Of a stretch of DNA of 64,000 nt, positions 6,397 through 13,495 are shown one piece after another. Numbering within the stretch: position 1 is the stretch's first letter; every line of letters begins with the position of its first letter. The position numbers were made by a program, and so were the translations under genes. The notes below the pieces were generated by a model, which saw only the letters and a program-made list of their open reading frames with translations, was not told the origin of the DNA and did not search any database. This DNA comes from a virus. The stretch is from positions 17,844-81,843 of IMG/VR virus record IMGVR_UViG_3300021407_000012; one strand, written 5' to 3'.

Positions 6397-6725
6397 TGAC
6401 TAGATTAGAGAAGATTGATGCGTTTTATGCGGTTGCTTTTATTGGTATTATGATCTATGTTTTTTGGTTTTATGTTCCTATGCAGTCTCATAGTTATTAC
6501 ATTCAAGGAACATTTGACGGTAAAGTTGGTTTAATAATGAATAGTCCTTTCATAGTTAAAGAACTTTGTGAGGATGTTGCTAAAGAGGCTCAAGCCGAAG
6601 TTGATTTGAATAAACTGAGCATCTATATGATCCCTATAGAAGATCGTACTGATGTAATGAAAGAAGCTTTGAAAACTGATATCAAGATATCTTGTGTTTC
6701 AAAGAAACCGATTATGGAAAGTTAA
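6396..6725 (+). CDS. membrane-anchored hypothetical protein (109 aa)
   Basis: ATG 6396 uses the last base of tRNA-Arg(CCT); its Shine-Dalgarno AAGGA lies within that tRNA's T/acceptor stem, and its TAA lies inside tRNA-Ser(GCT). One N-terminal transmembrane helix (about residues 12-30), then a soluble domain. Processing of the flanking tRNAs should destroy this mRNA, so tRNA maturation and translation compete. Confidence 0.8.
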   Translation: MTRLEKIDAFYAVAFIGIMIYVFWFYVPMQSHSYYIQGTFDGKVGLIMNSPFIVKELCEDVAKEAQAEVDLNKLSIYMIPIEDRTDVMKEALKTDIKISCVSKKPIMES

Positions 6726-6802
6726 ATCGCCAGGGCGCGATACCCGATTGCTAATCGGAGGGAACCGAAAGGTTTGAGTTTCGAGTACTCAGCTTTCCGC
6801 CA
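6716..6802 (+). tRNA. tRNA-Ser(GCT)
   Basis: Class II: acceptor GGAAAGT/GCTTTCC, anticodon loop TTGCTAA with stem CCCGA/TCGGA, long variable arm containing AACCGAAAGGTT, T-loop TTCGAGT, CCA encoded. The upstream CDS stops within its first 10 bases. Confidence 0.92.
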
Positions 6803-6806
6803 ATAC

Positions 6807-6881
6807 GCGATGCTTGTATAGAAGGATATGCCCTAGGTTTCCACCCTAGAGAGACTGGATCGTTACCAGTGCATCGCTCCA
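6807..6881 (+). tRNA. tRNA-Gly(TCC)
   Basis: Acceptor GCGATGC/GCATCGC, anticodon stem CTAGG/CCTAG with loop TTTCCAC (anticodon TCC), T-stem ACTGG/CCAGT. The T-loop reads ATCGTTA, not the canonical TTCRANT. CCA encoded. Confidence 0.88.
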
Positions 6882-6908
6882 TATTAACCCTAACAGAGGA
6901 TTATTATT

Positions 6909-7217
6909 ATGAGTTTAACAGGTATGATTTTAGGTTGTGTGCTTGCCGCTGGTGGCAATGCTCCGGTGGATTGTGGTTCTGATACTGATTTGGTATTGGC
7001 TCGCTCTAAGCCAGATGTTTTTGCAACATTAAATGATTGTAATGAGGAATCTGGTCAGTATGTAGCTGAGATGGTAAGCCCCGTTGCTCGCCTTATGTAT
7101 GGGGTACCTCCTGAAGTAAACGTAATCTATTATCGTTGCCTGGACGGTGATAAGGTAGTTTATGACTCTCTTACTCAGGGGAAGAATATTCTCGACCAAG
7201 ATAATGATTCGAAATAA
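6909..7217 (+). CDS. secreted-type Cys protein, paralogue 1 (102 aa)
   Basis: Short hydrophobic N-terminus (TGMILGCVLAAG) resembling a signal peptide, and four cysteines in the mature part. Related to the next gene: both end with a Cys-D/K-G/D...KVVY-x-SL block. No family recognised; probably exported. Confidence 0.7.
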   Translation: MSLTGMILGCVLAAGGNAPVDCGSDTDLVLARSKPDVFATLNDCNEESGQYVAEMVSPVARLMYGVPPEVNVIYYRCLDGDKVVYDSLTQGKNILDQDNDSK

Positions 7218-7232
7218 GAAAGGAAACATATC

Positions 7233-7559
7233 ATGCTTACAGGTGTTATTCTTGCGTGTGCCGTTAGTTTAGCTAACCCTTCAATCAACGCTGTTGATCC
7301 TGAGAATTGTATGCCGATTTGGTCATATTCTTCTGATCCTTTGGCTTTTGAAGATGTGGATGAATGTCAATCAGAATCAAGGGATTTTCTTGAACAACTT
7401 GCACAGAGCGACGATATTCGAAAGCATTTGAATGCTCCTACTGTCCGTACATTGAATAATGGTAGCATTCCAGTTTATTTCTTTGTTTGTAAAGACAAGG
7501 ATGAGAAAGTAGTTTATAACTCCTTGAAGAATGCTCAAGATAATAACAAGGATCAATAA
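7233..7559 (+). CDS. secreted-type Cys protein, paralogue 2 (108 aa)
   Basis: Follows its paralogue (6909) after 15 bases with AAGGAA upstream. N-terminal hydrophobic stretch (TGVILACAVSLA) then conserved cysteines and a KVVYNSL motif. Tandem duplication of an exported small protein; role unknown. Confidence 0.7.
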   Translation: MLTGVILACAVSLANPSINAVDPENCMPIWSYSSDPLAFEDVDECQSESRDFLEQLAQSDDIRKHLNAPTVRTLNNGSIPVYFFVCKDKDEKVVYNSLKNAQDNNKDQ

Positions 7560-7573
7560 ATAGAGAGAGTTAT

Positions 7574-7644
7574 TGGGGTGACCAGAAGTTGGAACGGTGC
7601 CTTTGAAGCATCGGAGTAGGGGGCAGTACCTTACACCCCATCCA
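7574..7644 (+). tRNA. tRNA-Gln(TTG)
   Basis: Acceptor TGGGGTG/CACCCCA, anticodon stem GGTGC/GCATC, loop CTTTGAA (anticodon TTG), CCA encoded. T-stem GTAGGG/CCTTAC closes loop GGCAGTA, lacking the T54-T55-C56 motif; the same loop occurs in this phage's tmRNA. Confidence 0.88.
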
Positions 7645-7649
7645 GTTAT

Positions 7650-7725
7650 GGCGGTATAGCTTAATCGGCTAGAGCGGGCGTCTCATAAGCGTCAGATTCG
7701 GGTTCGATCCCCGGTTCCGCTACCA
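7650..7725 (+). tRNA. tRNA with anticodon CAT (Met or Ile2)
   Basis: Acceptor GGCGGTA/TTCCGCT (one T-T mismatch), D-stem GCTT/GAGC, anticodon stem GGCGT/GCGTC, loop CTCATAA (anticodon CAT), T-loop TTCGATC, CCA encoded. Second CAT tRNA in the cluster. Confidence 0.88.
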
Positions 7726-7744
7726 ATTTAAGAAAGGTAACCAG

Positions 7745-7930
7745 ATGACAAAGATGTTTGCGGTTTTTGCACTTATTATCATGACGATCCCGGCATTGGG
7801 TGCTACACCTTCTATTGTTGCACGCCACCCTTCCCAGCCTCGTGTACAACCACATTTTCAGAACCATGTGCCGAGTAAACCTATGCAACAGCAGCGTTTA
7901 AATCCGCGTGGGAGTGTTGTAGTTCAGTAA
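7745..7930 (+). CDS. small secreted Pro/Gln-rich protein (61 aa)
   Basis: Clear signal peptide (FAVFALIIMTIPALGA, residues 4-20) followed by a basic, proline- and glutamine-rich mature part of 40 residues. ATG behind AAAGGTAACC. Probably periplasmic; role unknown. Confidence 0.75.
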   Translation: MTKMFAVFALIIMTIPALGATPSIVARHPSQPRVQPHFQNHVPSKPMQQQRLNPRGSVVVQ

Positions 7931-7942
7931 AGGATATAATCC

Positions 7943-8032
7943 ATGCTTTTGTTCTTACAAATTATAACAGCTATTGGTATCATTGCCGGTGCTTATTTTA
8001 TGTATAGAACTTGGCCAAATAAAGATTTGTAA
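7943..8032 (+). CDS. 29-aa single-span membrane peptide
   Basis: ATG with AAAGGAT 6 bases upstream. The product is one transmembrane helix plus a short charged tail (YRTWPNKDL). Ends 32 bases before a strong terminator. Small size makes it tentative. Confidence 0.5.
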   Translation: MLLFLQIITAIGIIAGAYFMYRTWPNKDL

Positions 8033-8061
8033 TAGGGCAGCACACACACAATTGCTACCCC

Positions 8062-8107
8062 AAGCCCCCATAGATATACGAAAATTATGTCTATGGGGGC
8101 TTTTTTT
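8062..8107 (+). terminator. intrinsic terminator of the tRNA island
   Basis: AAGCCCCCATAGA and TCTATGGGGGCTT form a 13-bp stem followed by a T-tract. It closes the left operon. Confidence 0.9.
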
Positions 8108-8120
8108 ATGCTTTTTTAAC

Positions 8121-8149
8121 TTGATCTACCTTTCGATTTGTGGTATAAA
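8121..8149 (+). promoter_or_regulatory. sigma70-like promoter
   Basis: TTGATC (8121-8126), 17-base spacer, TATAAA (8144-8149), just after the island terminator and 54 bases before the secreted protein at 8203. Confidence 0.65.
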
Positions 8150-8202
8150 TATCTTGCTGCAATGCAGCATTTCATTTAAACTCTAGACGAAAGGAAATGA
8201 TT

Positions 8203-8397
8203 ATGAAGAAGATGTTTGTAATGGCGGCTCTTGCCGTTGCTTTAGTCAATCCGGTTTTTGCTGCGGAGACTGTTTCGAAGGTTCATTATAAGAGCCCGAA
8301 GACCCCGATGAAGGTATACTCGCCTAAGTATTACTTTCCGACAACGACTGCCCCGTATGATCATGATTTCCAGCTTGGTGCTCAGATTTACGGGTAA
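8203..8397 (+). CDS. small secreted protein (64 aa)
   Basis: ATG 8203 chosen over 8197 because AAGGAA lies 7 bases upstream. Canonical signal peptide (KKMFVMAALAVALVNPVFA) leaves a 43-residue basic, Tyr/Pro-rich mature protein. Own promoter and terminator make it a monocistronic unit. Confidence 0.8.
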   Translation: MKKMFVMAALAVALVNPVFAAETVSKVHYKSPKTPMKVYSPKYYFPTTTAPYDHDFQLGAQIYG

Positions 8398-8402
8398 GGT
8401 TT

Positions 8403-8425
8403 AAGGGGCATAAGTGCCCCTTTTC
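8403..8425 (+). terminator. intrinsic terminator
   Basis: AAGGGGCA-TAAG-TGCCCCTT hairpin followed by TT-rich sequence, 5 bases after the 8203 gene. Confidence 0.75.
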
Positions 8426-8439
8426 ATTTGGAGATACTA

Positions 8440-8631
8440 ATGAATCCTTTAGTTTATTGGTATAAGAAAAACCTTGATAATAAAATCGTAAGTTTCCGTG
8501 ATAGTTGGAGCGGGATTTTTGTTCTTTCAATTCCCGATAATAGTTGGTCCCGGTGGCATCATTTTCTTCCTGTTTCAACTACTAGAATGTATACGTTTGC
8601 CTATCGACCCAATTCATTGTTCGATGAATAA
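8440..8631 (+). CDS. hypothetical protein (63 aa)
   Basis: ATG 8440 with GGAG 8 bases upstream. Trp- and aromatic-rich, predicted beta. No family recognised. Confidence 0.7.
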   Translation: MNPLVYWYKKNLDNKIVSFRDSWSGIFVLSIPDNSWSRWHHFLPVSTTRMYTFAYRPNSLFDE

Positions 8632-8721
8632 ATAAGGATATGAATATGATTAACAAAGGAGATTACCTCATGACGATATAAGGAAGCAATTGGGCTTCCT
8701 ATATTCTCATAGGAGGTAAGT

Positions 8722-8937
8722 ATGACTGGTGCCACTCAACAGGCAAAGAAGTCTAAGAAGCAGCGTAAGGTTGGTCGTAATGCGACCTACTGTAACTTTT
8801 ATCGTTTGACTAATCGTCGCGAGAAGAACAAGGTGAAGAAGATTAATCGTCACCTTAAGAAGCACAGCGGAGATAAGGTTGCCAAAGACGCTGTTGTGCG
8901 TCTTAAGAACGTTATCGCTGGAATCAAGGGGGAGTGA
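8722..8937 (+). CDS. highly basic protein (71 aa)
   Basis: ATG behind AGGAGG. Over a third Lys/Arg, with a conserved-looking core YCNFYRLTNRREKNKVKK; probably binds nucleic acid. The end of the gene overlaps a terminator stem. Function unknown. Confidence 0.75.
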   Translation: MTGATQQAKKSKKQRKVGRNATYCNFYRLTNRREKNKVKKINRHLKKHSGDKVAKDAVVRLKNVIAGIKGE

Positions 8938-8949
8938 AATCCCCCTTTT
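8926..8949 (+). terminator. terminator overlapping stop codon
   Basis: AGGGGGA-GTGAAA-TCCCCCT hairpin followed by TTT; the TGA of the 8722 gene is in the loop. Confidence 0.75.
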
Positions 8950-8965
8950 ACATCATGAGGATCAT

Positions 8966-9178
8966 ATGAACATATTCTTCAATATACGTCCATATACATC
9001 TAGACCTTATATGTTGGATTCTGATACACATTCGCCTAATCTAGAAAGATATATAAGTAGGTCAGCCATTAATTTTGTGAGGGAAGTTTTTCCTCATGCC
9101 ATAAACACGTGTGGAACATTACAACATTTCTATACGATTATGAATGACTATTTCACGTGTATATTAGCTGAAGGATGA
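8966..9178 (+). CDS. small helical-family protein (70 aa)
   Basis: ATG 8966 after GAGGATC. Polar N-terminus then two predicted helices, ending FYTIMNDYFTCILAEG, which fits the dispersed small-protein family pattern. Its stop overlaps the next start region. Confidence 0.65.
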   Translation: MNIFFNIRPYTSRPYMLDSDTHSPNLERYISRSAINFVREVFPHAINTCGTLQHFYTIMNDYFTCILAEG

Positions 9179-9180
9179 TC

Positions 9181-9375
9181 ATGATACAATTAATGTATGT
9201 TGAATTGTATAAGTCTAAATTAATTCAATCAGGATCGATGTCTGGTCGTTTAGAACGTGAATTAGACATTGATACAACATCAATAAGACGTGTTTTTGAC
9301 AATCATTATCGGGCTGAGATGCATTTTGTTGCTGATGTACTAGGTTTGTTTACCGATATATTCGCCCCCGACTAA
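9181..9375 (+). CDS. small hypothetical protein (64 aa)
   Basis: ATG 9181 preferred over 9175 because AAGGA lies 6 bases upstream. Helical, with RRVFDN and a C-terminal LGLFTDIF. The last codons form part of the following terminator. Confidence 0.65.
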   Translation: MIQLMYVELYKSKLIQSGSMSGRLERELDIDTTSIRRVFDNHYRAEMHFVADVLGLFTDIFAPD

Positions 9376-9389
9376 GGGGGCTTTTTTTT
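9364..9389 (+). terminator. strong intrinsic terminator
   Basis: GCCCCC-GACTAA-GGGGGC followed by eight Ts; the stop codon of the 9181 gene lies in the loop. Confidence 0.92.
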
Positions 9390-9392
9390 GCC

Positions 9393-9421
9393 TTGACGAA
9401 CCCCTAACTATCTGATATACT
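9393..9421 (+). promoter_or_regulatory. sigma70-like promoter of map (leaderless)
   Basis: TTGACG (9393-9398), exactly 17 bases, TATACT (9416-9421). The expected +1 (about 9428) is at most two bases from the ATG at 9430, and no Shine-Dalgarno is present. Confidence 0.8.
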
Positions 9422-9429
9422 GGTGCAAA

Positions 9430-10182
9430 ATGGAATATGAAGAAAAATTCCGGGGTATGGCTCATGCAGGTCAACACGCATCCCGGTGCCTCTCGTTATT
9501 AAAAGATTTGATTGTACCGGGCTGGTCAACGGCTCGGATTGATGCGTTCGTCCATGATTATGCTAAGGCTAATGATTTAATATGTGCGACGAAGGGATAT
9601 AAGGGTTTCCCTGCCTATTGTTGTACTTCCGTCAACCACATTGTCTGTCATGGTATACCATCCTTAAGTAAAATACTCAAAGATGGTGACTTATTAAAGG
9701 TTGATATCACATTCATTAATAAGGATGGCTGGCATGGTGATACATGTCGGACATATTTCGTCGGTGACGCTTCAGTTAAAGCCACTCGGGTTGCTCAGGT
9801 CGCTAAGGAAGCCATGGATAGAGCGATTGCTATTATTCGCCCCGGTGTGACGTTTGGTCATCTGGGGAAGGTATGTGAAGACTATGTTAACAGTCAAAGG
9901 ATGGGTGTGGTCAAGGGATATTGTGGTCATGGAATAGGGCAAGAGTTTCATACTTTACCTCCTATTCTACATTATTATGATCCGAAGAGTTCCTATGCGC
10001 ATCAACCTATTCTAGAAGGAATGACCTTTACAGTTGAACCAATGGTAACATTTGGTAAGTCGGATGTAAAGGAACTGTCTGATGGGTGGTCGGTAGTTAC
10101 TAAAGACCGATCCCTGTCAGCACAATGGGAACACACAATAGGAGTAGTTGCAAATGGGCACCACATATTCACCGCCTACTAA
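9430..10182 (+). CDS. map: methionine aminopeptidase, type I
   Basis: 250 aa pita-bread fold enzyme removing N-terminal Met from nascent proteins. The metal ligands are visible in order: Asp in VDITFIN (about residue 97), Asp in GDTCRT (about 108), His in GHGIGQEFH (about 171-179), Glu in FTVEPMV (about 203), Glu in AQWEHTIG (about 235). The GYCGHGIG block is typical of type I. Length matches the family. Placed directly behind a terminator and a consensus promoter, apparently translated from a leaderless mRNA. With the tRNAs, release factor, tmRNA and RNase P RNA it forms part of a large translation-related gene set. Confidence 0.95.
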   Translation: MEYEEKFRGMAHAGQHASRCLSLLKDLIVPGWSTARIDAFVHDYAKANDLICATKGYKGFPAYCCTSVNHIVCHGIPSLSKILKDGDLLKVDITFINKDGWHGDTCRTYFVGDASVKATRVAQVAKEAMDRAIAIIRPGVTFGHLGKVCEDYVNSQRMGVVKGYCGHGIGQEFHTLPPILHYYDPKSSYAHQPILEGMTFTVEPMVTFGKSDVKELSDGWSVVTKDRSLSAQWEHTIGVVANGHHIFTAY

Positions 10183-10384
10183 AATACCCCAAAAATTGTA
10201 CAAATTGGTAAGAAAAATGTCTGGTATAGTCAATCATTGTTACGATCCAAGAGATCATCTGGCAGTCCATTACTTTCATGAAGAGAGTTATATAGCAAGA
10301 AATGCTCGGATCATGGACCCGGTGGAAGTAACTTTGAGATGGGATGGAATATTCGATAAAAAGAGGAAAGTATATGACGAATAA
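10154..10384 (+). CDS. hypothetical protein (76 aa)
   Basis: Starts inside the map C-terminus (29-base overlap) with AGGAG upstream; ATG 10218 is a possible shorter start. Rich in His and Arg (RDHLAVHYFHEESY). No family recognised. Confidence 0.55.
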   Translation: MGTTYSPPTKIPQKLYKLVRKMSGIVNHCYDPRDHLAVHYFHEESYIARNARIMDPVEVTLRWDGIFDKKRKVYDE

Positions 10385-10568
10385 AGAAGTAAAACAACTT
10401 GTCAACTTGATACTATCAATTGAGCGACGTTGCAAGACTGAAAATGTATTTCTTCAAGCTACTGTTGATCCCTACAAGGAATTTGATCCTGAGGCACAAC
10501 AGGGACCGCTGGTCACTAAGCTGTTTCAAATGGCGAAGGATATGAAAAAGCAACTCGCCCGTAAATAG
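10374..10568 (+). CDS. small helical protein (64 aa)
   Basis: ATG 10374 preceded by GAGGAAAG. Two predicted helices (LVNLILSIERR and LFQMAKDMKKQL) separated by a polar loop. Unknown function. Confidence 0.7.
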   Translation: MTNKEVKQLVNLILSIERRCKTENVFLQATVDPYKEFDPEAQQGPLVTKLFQMAKDMKKQLARK

Positions 10569-10571
10569 TTC

Positions 10572-10600
10572 TTGACAAAAGCCGAGAAATCCAGTAGTAT
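10572..10600 (+). promoter_or_regulatory. sigma70-like promoter
   Basis: TTGACA (10572-10577), 17 bases, TAGTAT (10595-10600), 21 bases before the glutaredoxin start, which has GGGAG. Confidence 0.75.
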
Positions 10601-10621
10601 CAATACTTTAAGGGAGATCAT

Positions 10622-10867
10622 ATGAAAGTCGAATTGATTACTCGCACGGGTTGTATTCACTGCAACTCGACCAAACAGATTCTAAACAATCATAATATCG
10701 AATATACTGAAAAGGTTATTGGGGAGGATATTTCAAGAGAGGAAGTTAAGGCTCTCTATCCTGATGTAACCAAGGTTCCGATCATTTTGGTGAATTCTAC
10801 TCGTGTCGAAGGACCATCAGAGTTGAAGTTGCTTTTGGAGAAGGGTCAATTGGAGCAATTGCAATGA
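10622..10867 (+). CDS. glutaredoxin
   Basis: 81 aa thioredoxin-fold protein with CIHC dithiol active site (residues 11-14), the KVPIILVN segment carrying the cis-proline and the following EGPSEL element. Typical of T4-like phage glutaredoxins that reduce ribonucleotide reductase; no NrdA/B genes are in this window. Own promoter; stop overlaps the next ATG (ATGA). Confidence 0.92.
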   Translation: MKVELITRTGCIHCNSTKQILNNHNIEYTEKVIGEDISREEVKALYPDVTKVPIILVNSTRVEGPSELKLLLEKGQLEQLQ

Positions 10868-11139
10868 GCTATCTATCAGTTAATAAGAATGAACTTCAAC
10901 GAGATTTGAAACTAGCTATTGCCGAGATTGCTTATCATAACGATGAAGGTGTGCCCCGTAAAGCTATTATTACGTTGCAGCGTGAATATATTCCAGAACA
11001 TGATAGATATCGTATTGATGAAATTGTTAATCAAGAAAGCAGGGGCGATGTTATTAAAGTTTGGGATGTTAATCATTCGGCTTGGCGTCTTATTCCTCTT
11101 GCGCATGTAGTATATGTACAAATGAAAGATGGCTGGTGA
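10864..11139 (+). CDS. hypothetical beta-rich protein (91 aa)
   Basis: ATGA overlap with glutaredoxin. N-terminal helix then a strand-rich region with VWDVNHSAWRLIPLAHV, reminiscent of small phage SH3-like regulators; no firm assignment. Confidence 0.7.
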   Translation: MSYLSVNKNELQRDLKLAIAEIAYHNDEGVPRKAIITLQREYIPEHDRYRIDEIVNQESRGDVIKVWDVNHSAWRLIPLAHVVYVQMKDGW

Positions 11140-11317
11140 AAAAATTTATATGCATACATTTCCTCATTCGATCCAGGGACCCACACAACGTGTTTATGCT
11201 AAGTTGCGTGATCGAATAATATGTTATAGTTGGATGTATACAGAACGATGGGATAACAACGTACTTAATTCTATTGTTGAAACTTTAGAACATCATGGGA
11301 TTTTCGATGAAGAATGA
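11129..11317 (+). CDS. small helical-family protein (62 aa)
   Basis: ATG overlaps the previous stop by 11 bases; ATG 11150 is an alternative. C-terminal NSIVETLEHHGIFDEE resembles the family of dispersed small proteins. Confidence 0.6.
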   Translation: MAGEKIYMHTFPHSIQGPTQRVYAKLRDRIICYSWMYTERWDNNVLNSIVETLEHHGIFDEE

Positions 11318-11516
11318 CCTTAGTTGTATACGAGATTATGGCAACAATTTACGTATGGATTGTGAGAATAAAACATATAATAGAATAGACTTGGTTTTAT
11401 CTCATTTACTTGATGATGTTGGTCTATTTGCTCTATTTAATATGTTTTGGGATTTTAATCTGAGGGGAAATCTTGATCAGTACTTACAAAACGAAAAGAT
11501 TTGGGCAAAAAGATGA
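11307..11516 (+). CDS. small hypothetical protein (69 aa)
   Basis: Overlaps the preceding gene by 11 bases (ATG 11295 is an in-frame alternative). Helical, Leu/Phe-rich centre, ending in KIWAKR. Part of a chain of overlapping small genes. Confidence 0.6.
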   Translation: MKNDLSCIRDYGNNLRMDCENKTYNRIDLVLSHLLDDVGLFALFNMFWDFNLRGNLDQYLQNEKIWAKR

Positions 11517-11743
11517 AATATTATCTTATTCAAACACTTTCACAACACTCTATAAGCTATTTGATATCGACGGAGGAAGTGGTATCGAATGCGGCGATAC
11601 AGGAAGCGATTGAGCAGGGTGTTATTCGAGAATATCAGCAAGAATTTTTGGGGGAAAGGATCGTCGGTCTTCAAGAGATTACCGAAGATGAGATGAAGAA
11701 ACGTATACCTATTAAAGATGAAGAAAAATTTGATCAAGGCTAG
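11513..11743 (+). CDS. small acidic protein (76 aa)
   Basis: ATG overlaps the stop of the previous gene (ATGA). Polar, Glu-rich C-terminus. No family recognised. Confidence 0.65.
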   Translation: MKYYLIQTLSQHSISYLISTEEVVSNAAIQEAIEQGVIREYQQEFLGERIVGLQEITEDEMKKRIPIKDEEKFDQG

Positions 11744-11936
11744 AGACATTCGAGATACAGTTTGGGATATCTATTATTCCTATGTTCATTTGATTGCCCA
11801 TAAAATTCAATTTGAACATATATTTGATTTTATTCCGAATATTGCTGATTATAATTTAGTTGAAATTCAGTGGGATATGCCTTTATGGAATCCCGTTTTG
11901 AGTGCATTGAGAGATAGTAAGTTTTATGACAAATAG
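11718..11936 (+). CDS. small helical-family protein (72 aa)
   Basis: 26-base overlap with the preceding gene. Aromatic-rich helices and the ending VLSALRDSKFYDK fit the dispersed small-protein family. Overlaps the next start by 11 bases. Confidence 0.6.
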   Translation: MKKNLIKARDIRDTVWDIYYSYVHLIAHKIQFEHIFDFIPNIADYNLVEIQWDMPLWNPVLSALRDSKFYDK

Positions 11937-12483
11937 ATTTGTGATATCAGATACACATTTTTTTCATACCAAGTGTTGGGACACATTCAAGAGGGACGAT
12001 GGTAGTCCCCTTCGACATTTTACCTCGACTGAGGAAATGAATGAAACAATGATCAACAACTGGAACGCAGTTGTGAACCACGATGATACTGTTTATCATT
12101 TGGGGGATGTTACTTGGGAGTATAAGAAACCATTTAATGAACTAATGCATCATTTAAAGGGACGGAAAATCCTTATCCTTGGAAATCACGACAAACTTTC
12201 TAAGAAGGTACCAGTTCTTCTAGATCATTTTGAGCGTATTGAACTTTGGAAGGGTTTTCATGAATTAGGATGTACTTTTATCCATATTCCAATTAATATT
12301 AATGACTTACGTGATGGTGATATATGTGTTCACGGACATATTCATTATCGGCATTATATGAATAAGGCTGGCTTGCTTGATCCTCGTTATATCAATGTTT
12401 CGGTTGAACAAACAAACTATGCTCCTGTCCCGTTTGATATTTTGAGAGATATGATTGAAACAAGAAGGAGAGTTATAAAATGA
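11926..12483 (+). CDS. calcineurin-like metallophosphoesterase
   Basis: 185 aa. Motifs: SDTHFFH (residues 8-14), LGDVTW (about 59-64), LGNHDKL (about 90-96) and VHGHIHYR (about 126-133), i.e. the full dimetal set of small phage metallophosphoesterases. Substrate unknown (2',3'-cyclic nucleotides, phosphoproteins or sugar phosphates are possible). ATGA overlap with the nucleotidyltransferase suggests coupling to the heptose cassette. Confidence 0.88.
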   Translation: MTNRFVISDTHFFHTKCWDTFKRDDGSPLRHFTSTEEMNETMINNWNAVVNHDDTVYHLGDVTWEYKKPFNELMHHLKGRKILILGNHDKLSKKVPVLLDHFERIELWKGFHELGCTFIHIPININDLRDGDICVHGHIHYRHYMNKAGLLDPRYINVSVEQTNYAPVPFDILRDMIETRRRVIK

Positions 12484-12923
12484 AAGACTTTGAAATAGGT
12501 ATTACATTTGGATCGTGGGATTTACTTCATCCCGGTCATATCACTTTTCTACAAACGTGTTCGTTGGATTGTGAAACCTTGATTGTTGGTTTGCATGTTG
12601 ATCCACGTCGGGAAAATAAGAACAAAGCCCCGATGGTTGAAACTGTATTTGAACGTTGGGTGCGTCTAAACGCACTTCGTCTTGAATCTGAACTTGAGAT
12701 CGTTCCTTATTCACTTGAGGAAGATATTGTCAATATGTTAGCTATGATGTCTCCTGATGTCTATTTTATTGGGGGAGATTATAAAGATAAGTTGGAAACT
12801 ATTACGGGTTATGATATGTGTGTAAAGAAAGATATCACAATTTCTGTGATTGAACGTTCTCATAACTTAAGTACTACTCGTTTGAAACAGGCAGTTGTTG
12901 ATTGGATGGATTGGGCAAAATGA
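12480..12923 (+). CDS. HldE-C-like nucleotidyltransferase
   Basis: 147 aa cytidylyltransferase-fold enzyme. The N-terminal TFGSWDLLHPGHITFL carries the HxGH nucleotide-binding motif and HNLSTTRLK near the C-terminus matches the ISSTxxR motif. Closest in organisation to the C-terminal domain of HldE/RfaE, which adenylylates heptose 1-phosphate; TagD-like CTP usage cannot be excluded. First gene of the heptose cassette, ATGA-coupled to both neighbours. Confidence 0.85.
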   Translation: MKDFEIGITFGSWDLLHPGHITFLQTCSLDCETLIVGLHVDPRRENKNKAPMVETVFERWVRLNALRLESELEIVPYSLEEDIVNMLAMMSPDVYFIGGDYKDKLETITGYDMCVKKDITISVIERSHNLSTTRLKQAVVDWMDWAK

Positions 12924-13495
12924 ATCATTTACAGCACTATTTTGAATTGGTTGGGCAGCTTGCTGAAGATATGCCGCTTTTTCACATCGATGAAATGATC
13001 GATGTATTGGCGGCTTGTGACGGGCGAGTGTTTGTGATCGGGCTTGGTGGCTCGGCTGGAAACGCTTCACATATGGTCAACGATCTTCGTAAGCTTTGTC
13101 ATATCGAGGCTTATTCCCCCCTGGATAATGTATCGGAATTTTCAGCCGTTGTTAATGACGATGGTATTGATGGTTTCTTTGTTGATTGGTTGATCAATTC
13201 AAACTTCAACGAGCATGATATTCTGTTTGTCCTTTCCGTTGGAGGGGGAAACCGAGAGAAAAATGTATCGGTCTGTATTTCCCAGGCTGTTCTTCATGCT
13301 TACTCTATTCATGCCAAGATACTTGGTATTGTAGGAAGAGATGATGGTACTACGGCTCAATATGGTGATCACGTGCTTGCTATACCACAAGCCGATGAAA
13401 AGTTAGTAACTCCGTTGTCCGAAGCTTTTCAAGCTGTGGTATGGCATTCTATGGTATCTGATCCTCGATTACAGGCTCGTCCAACAAAATGGTAA
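12920..13495 (+). CDS. gmhA: GmhA-like phosphoheptose isomerase (SIS domain)
   Basis: 191 aa. SIS-domain core with VIGLGGSAGNASHMVNDL (about residues 39-56; the family has GNGGSAADAQH) and FVLSVGGGNREKNV (about 104-117). GmhA converts sedoheptulose 7-phosphate to glycero-manno-heptose 7-phosphate. The ordinary Ser-rich second motif is altered to SVGGGN, so activity needs testing. Adjacent to nucleotidyltransferase, GmhB-like phosphatase and transaldolase. Confidence 0.85.
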   Translation: MNHLQHYFELVGQLAEDMPLFHIDEMIDVLAACDGRVFVIGLGGSAGNASHMVNDLRKLCHIEAYSPLDNVSEFSAVVNDDGIDGFFVDWLINSNFNEHDILFVLSVGGGNREKNVSVCISQAVLHAYSIHAKILGIVGRDDGTTAQYGDHVLAIPQADEKLVTPLSEAFQAVVWHSMVSDPRLQARPTKW

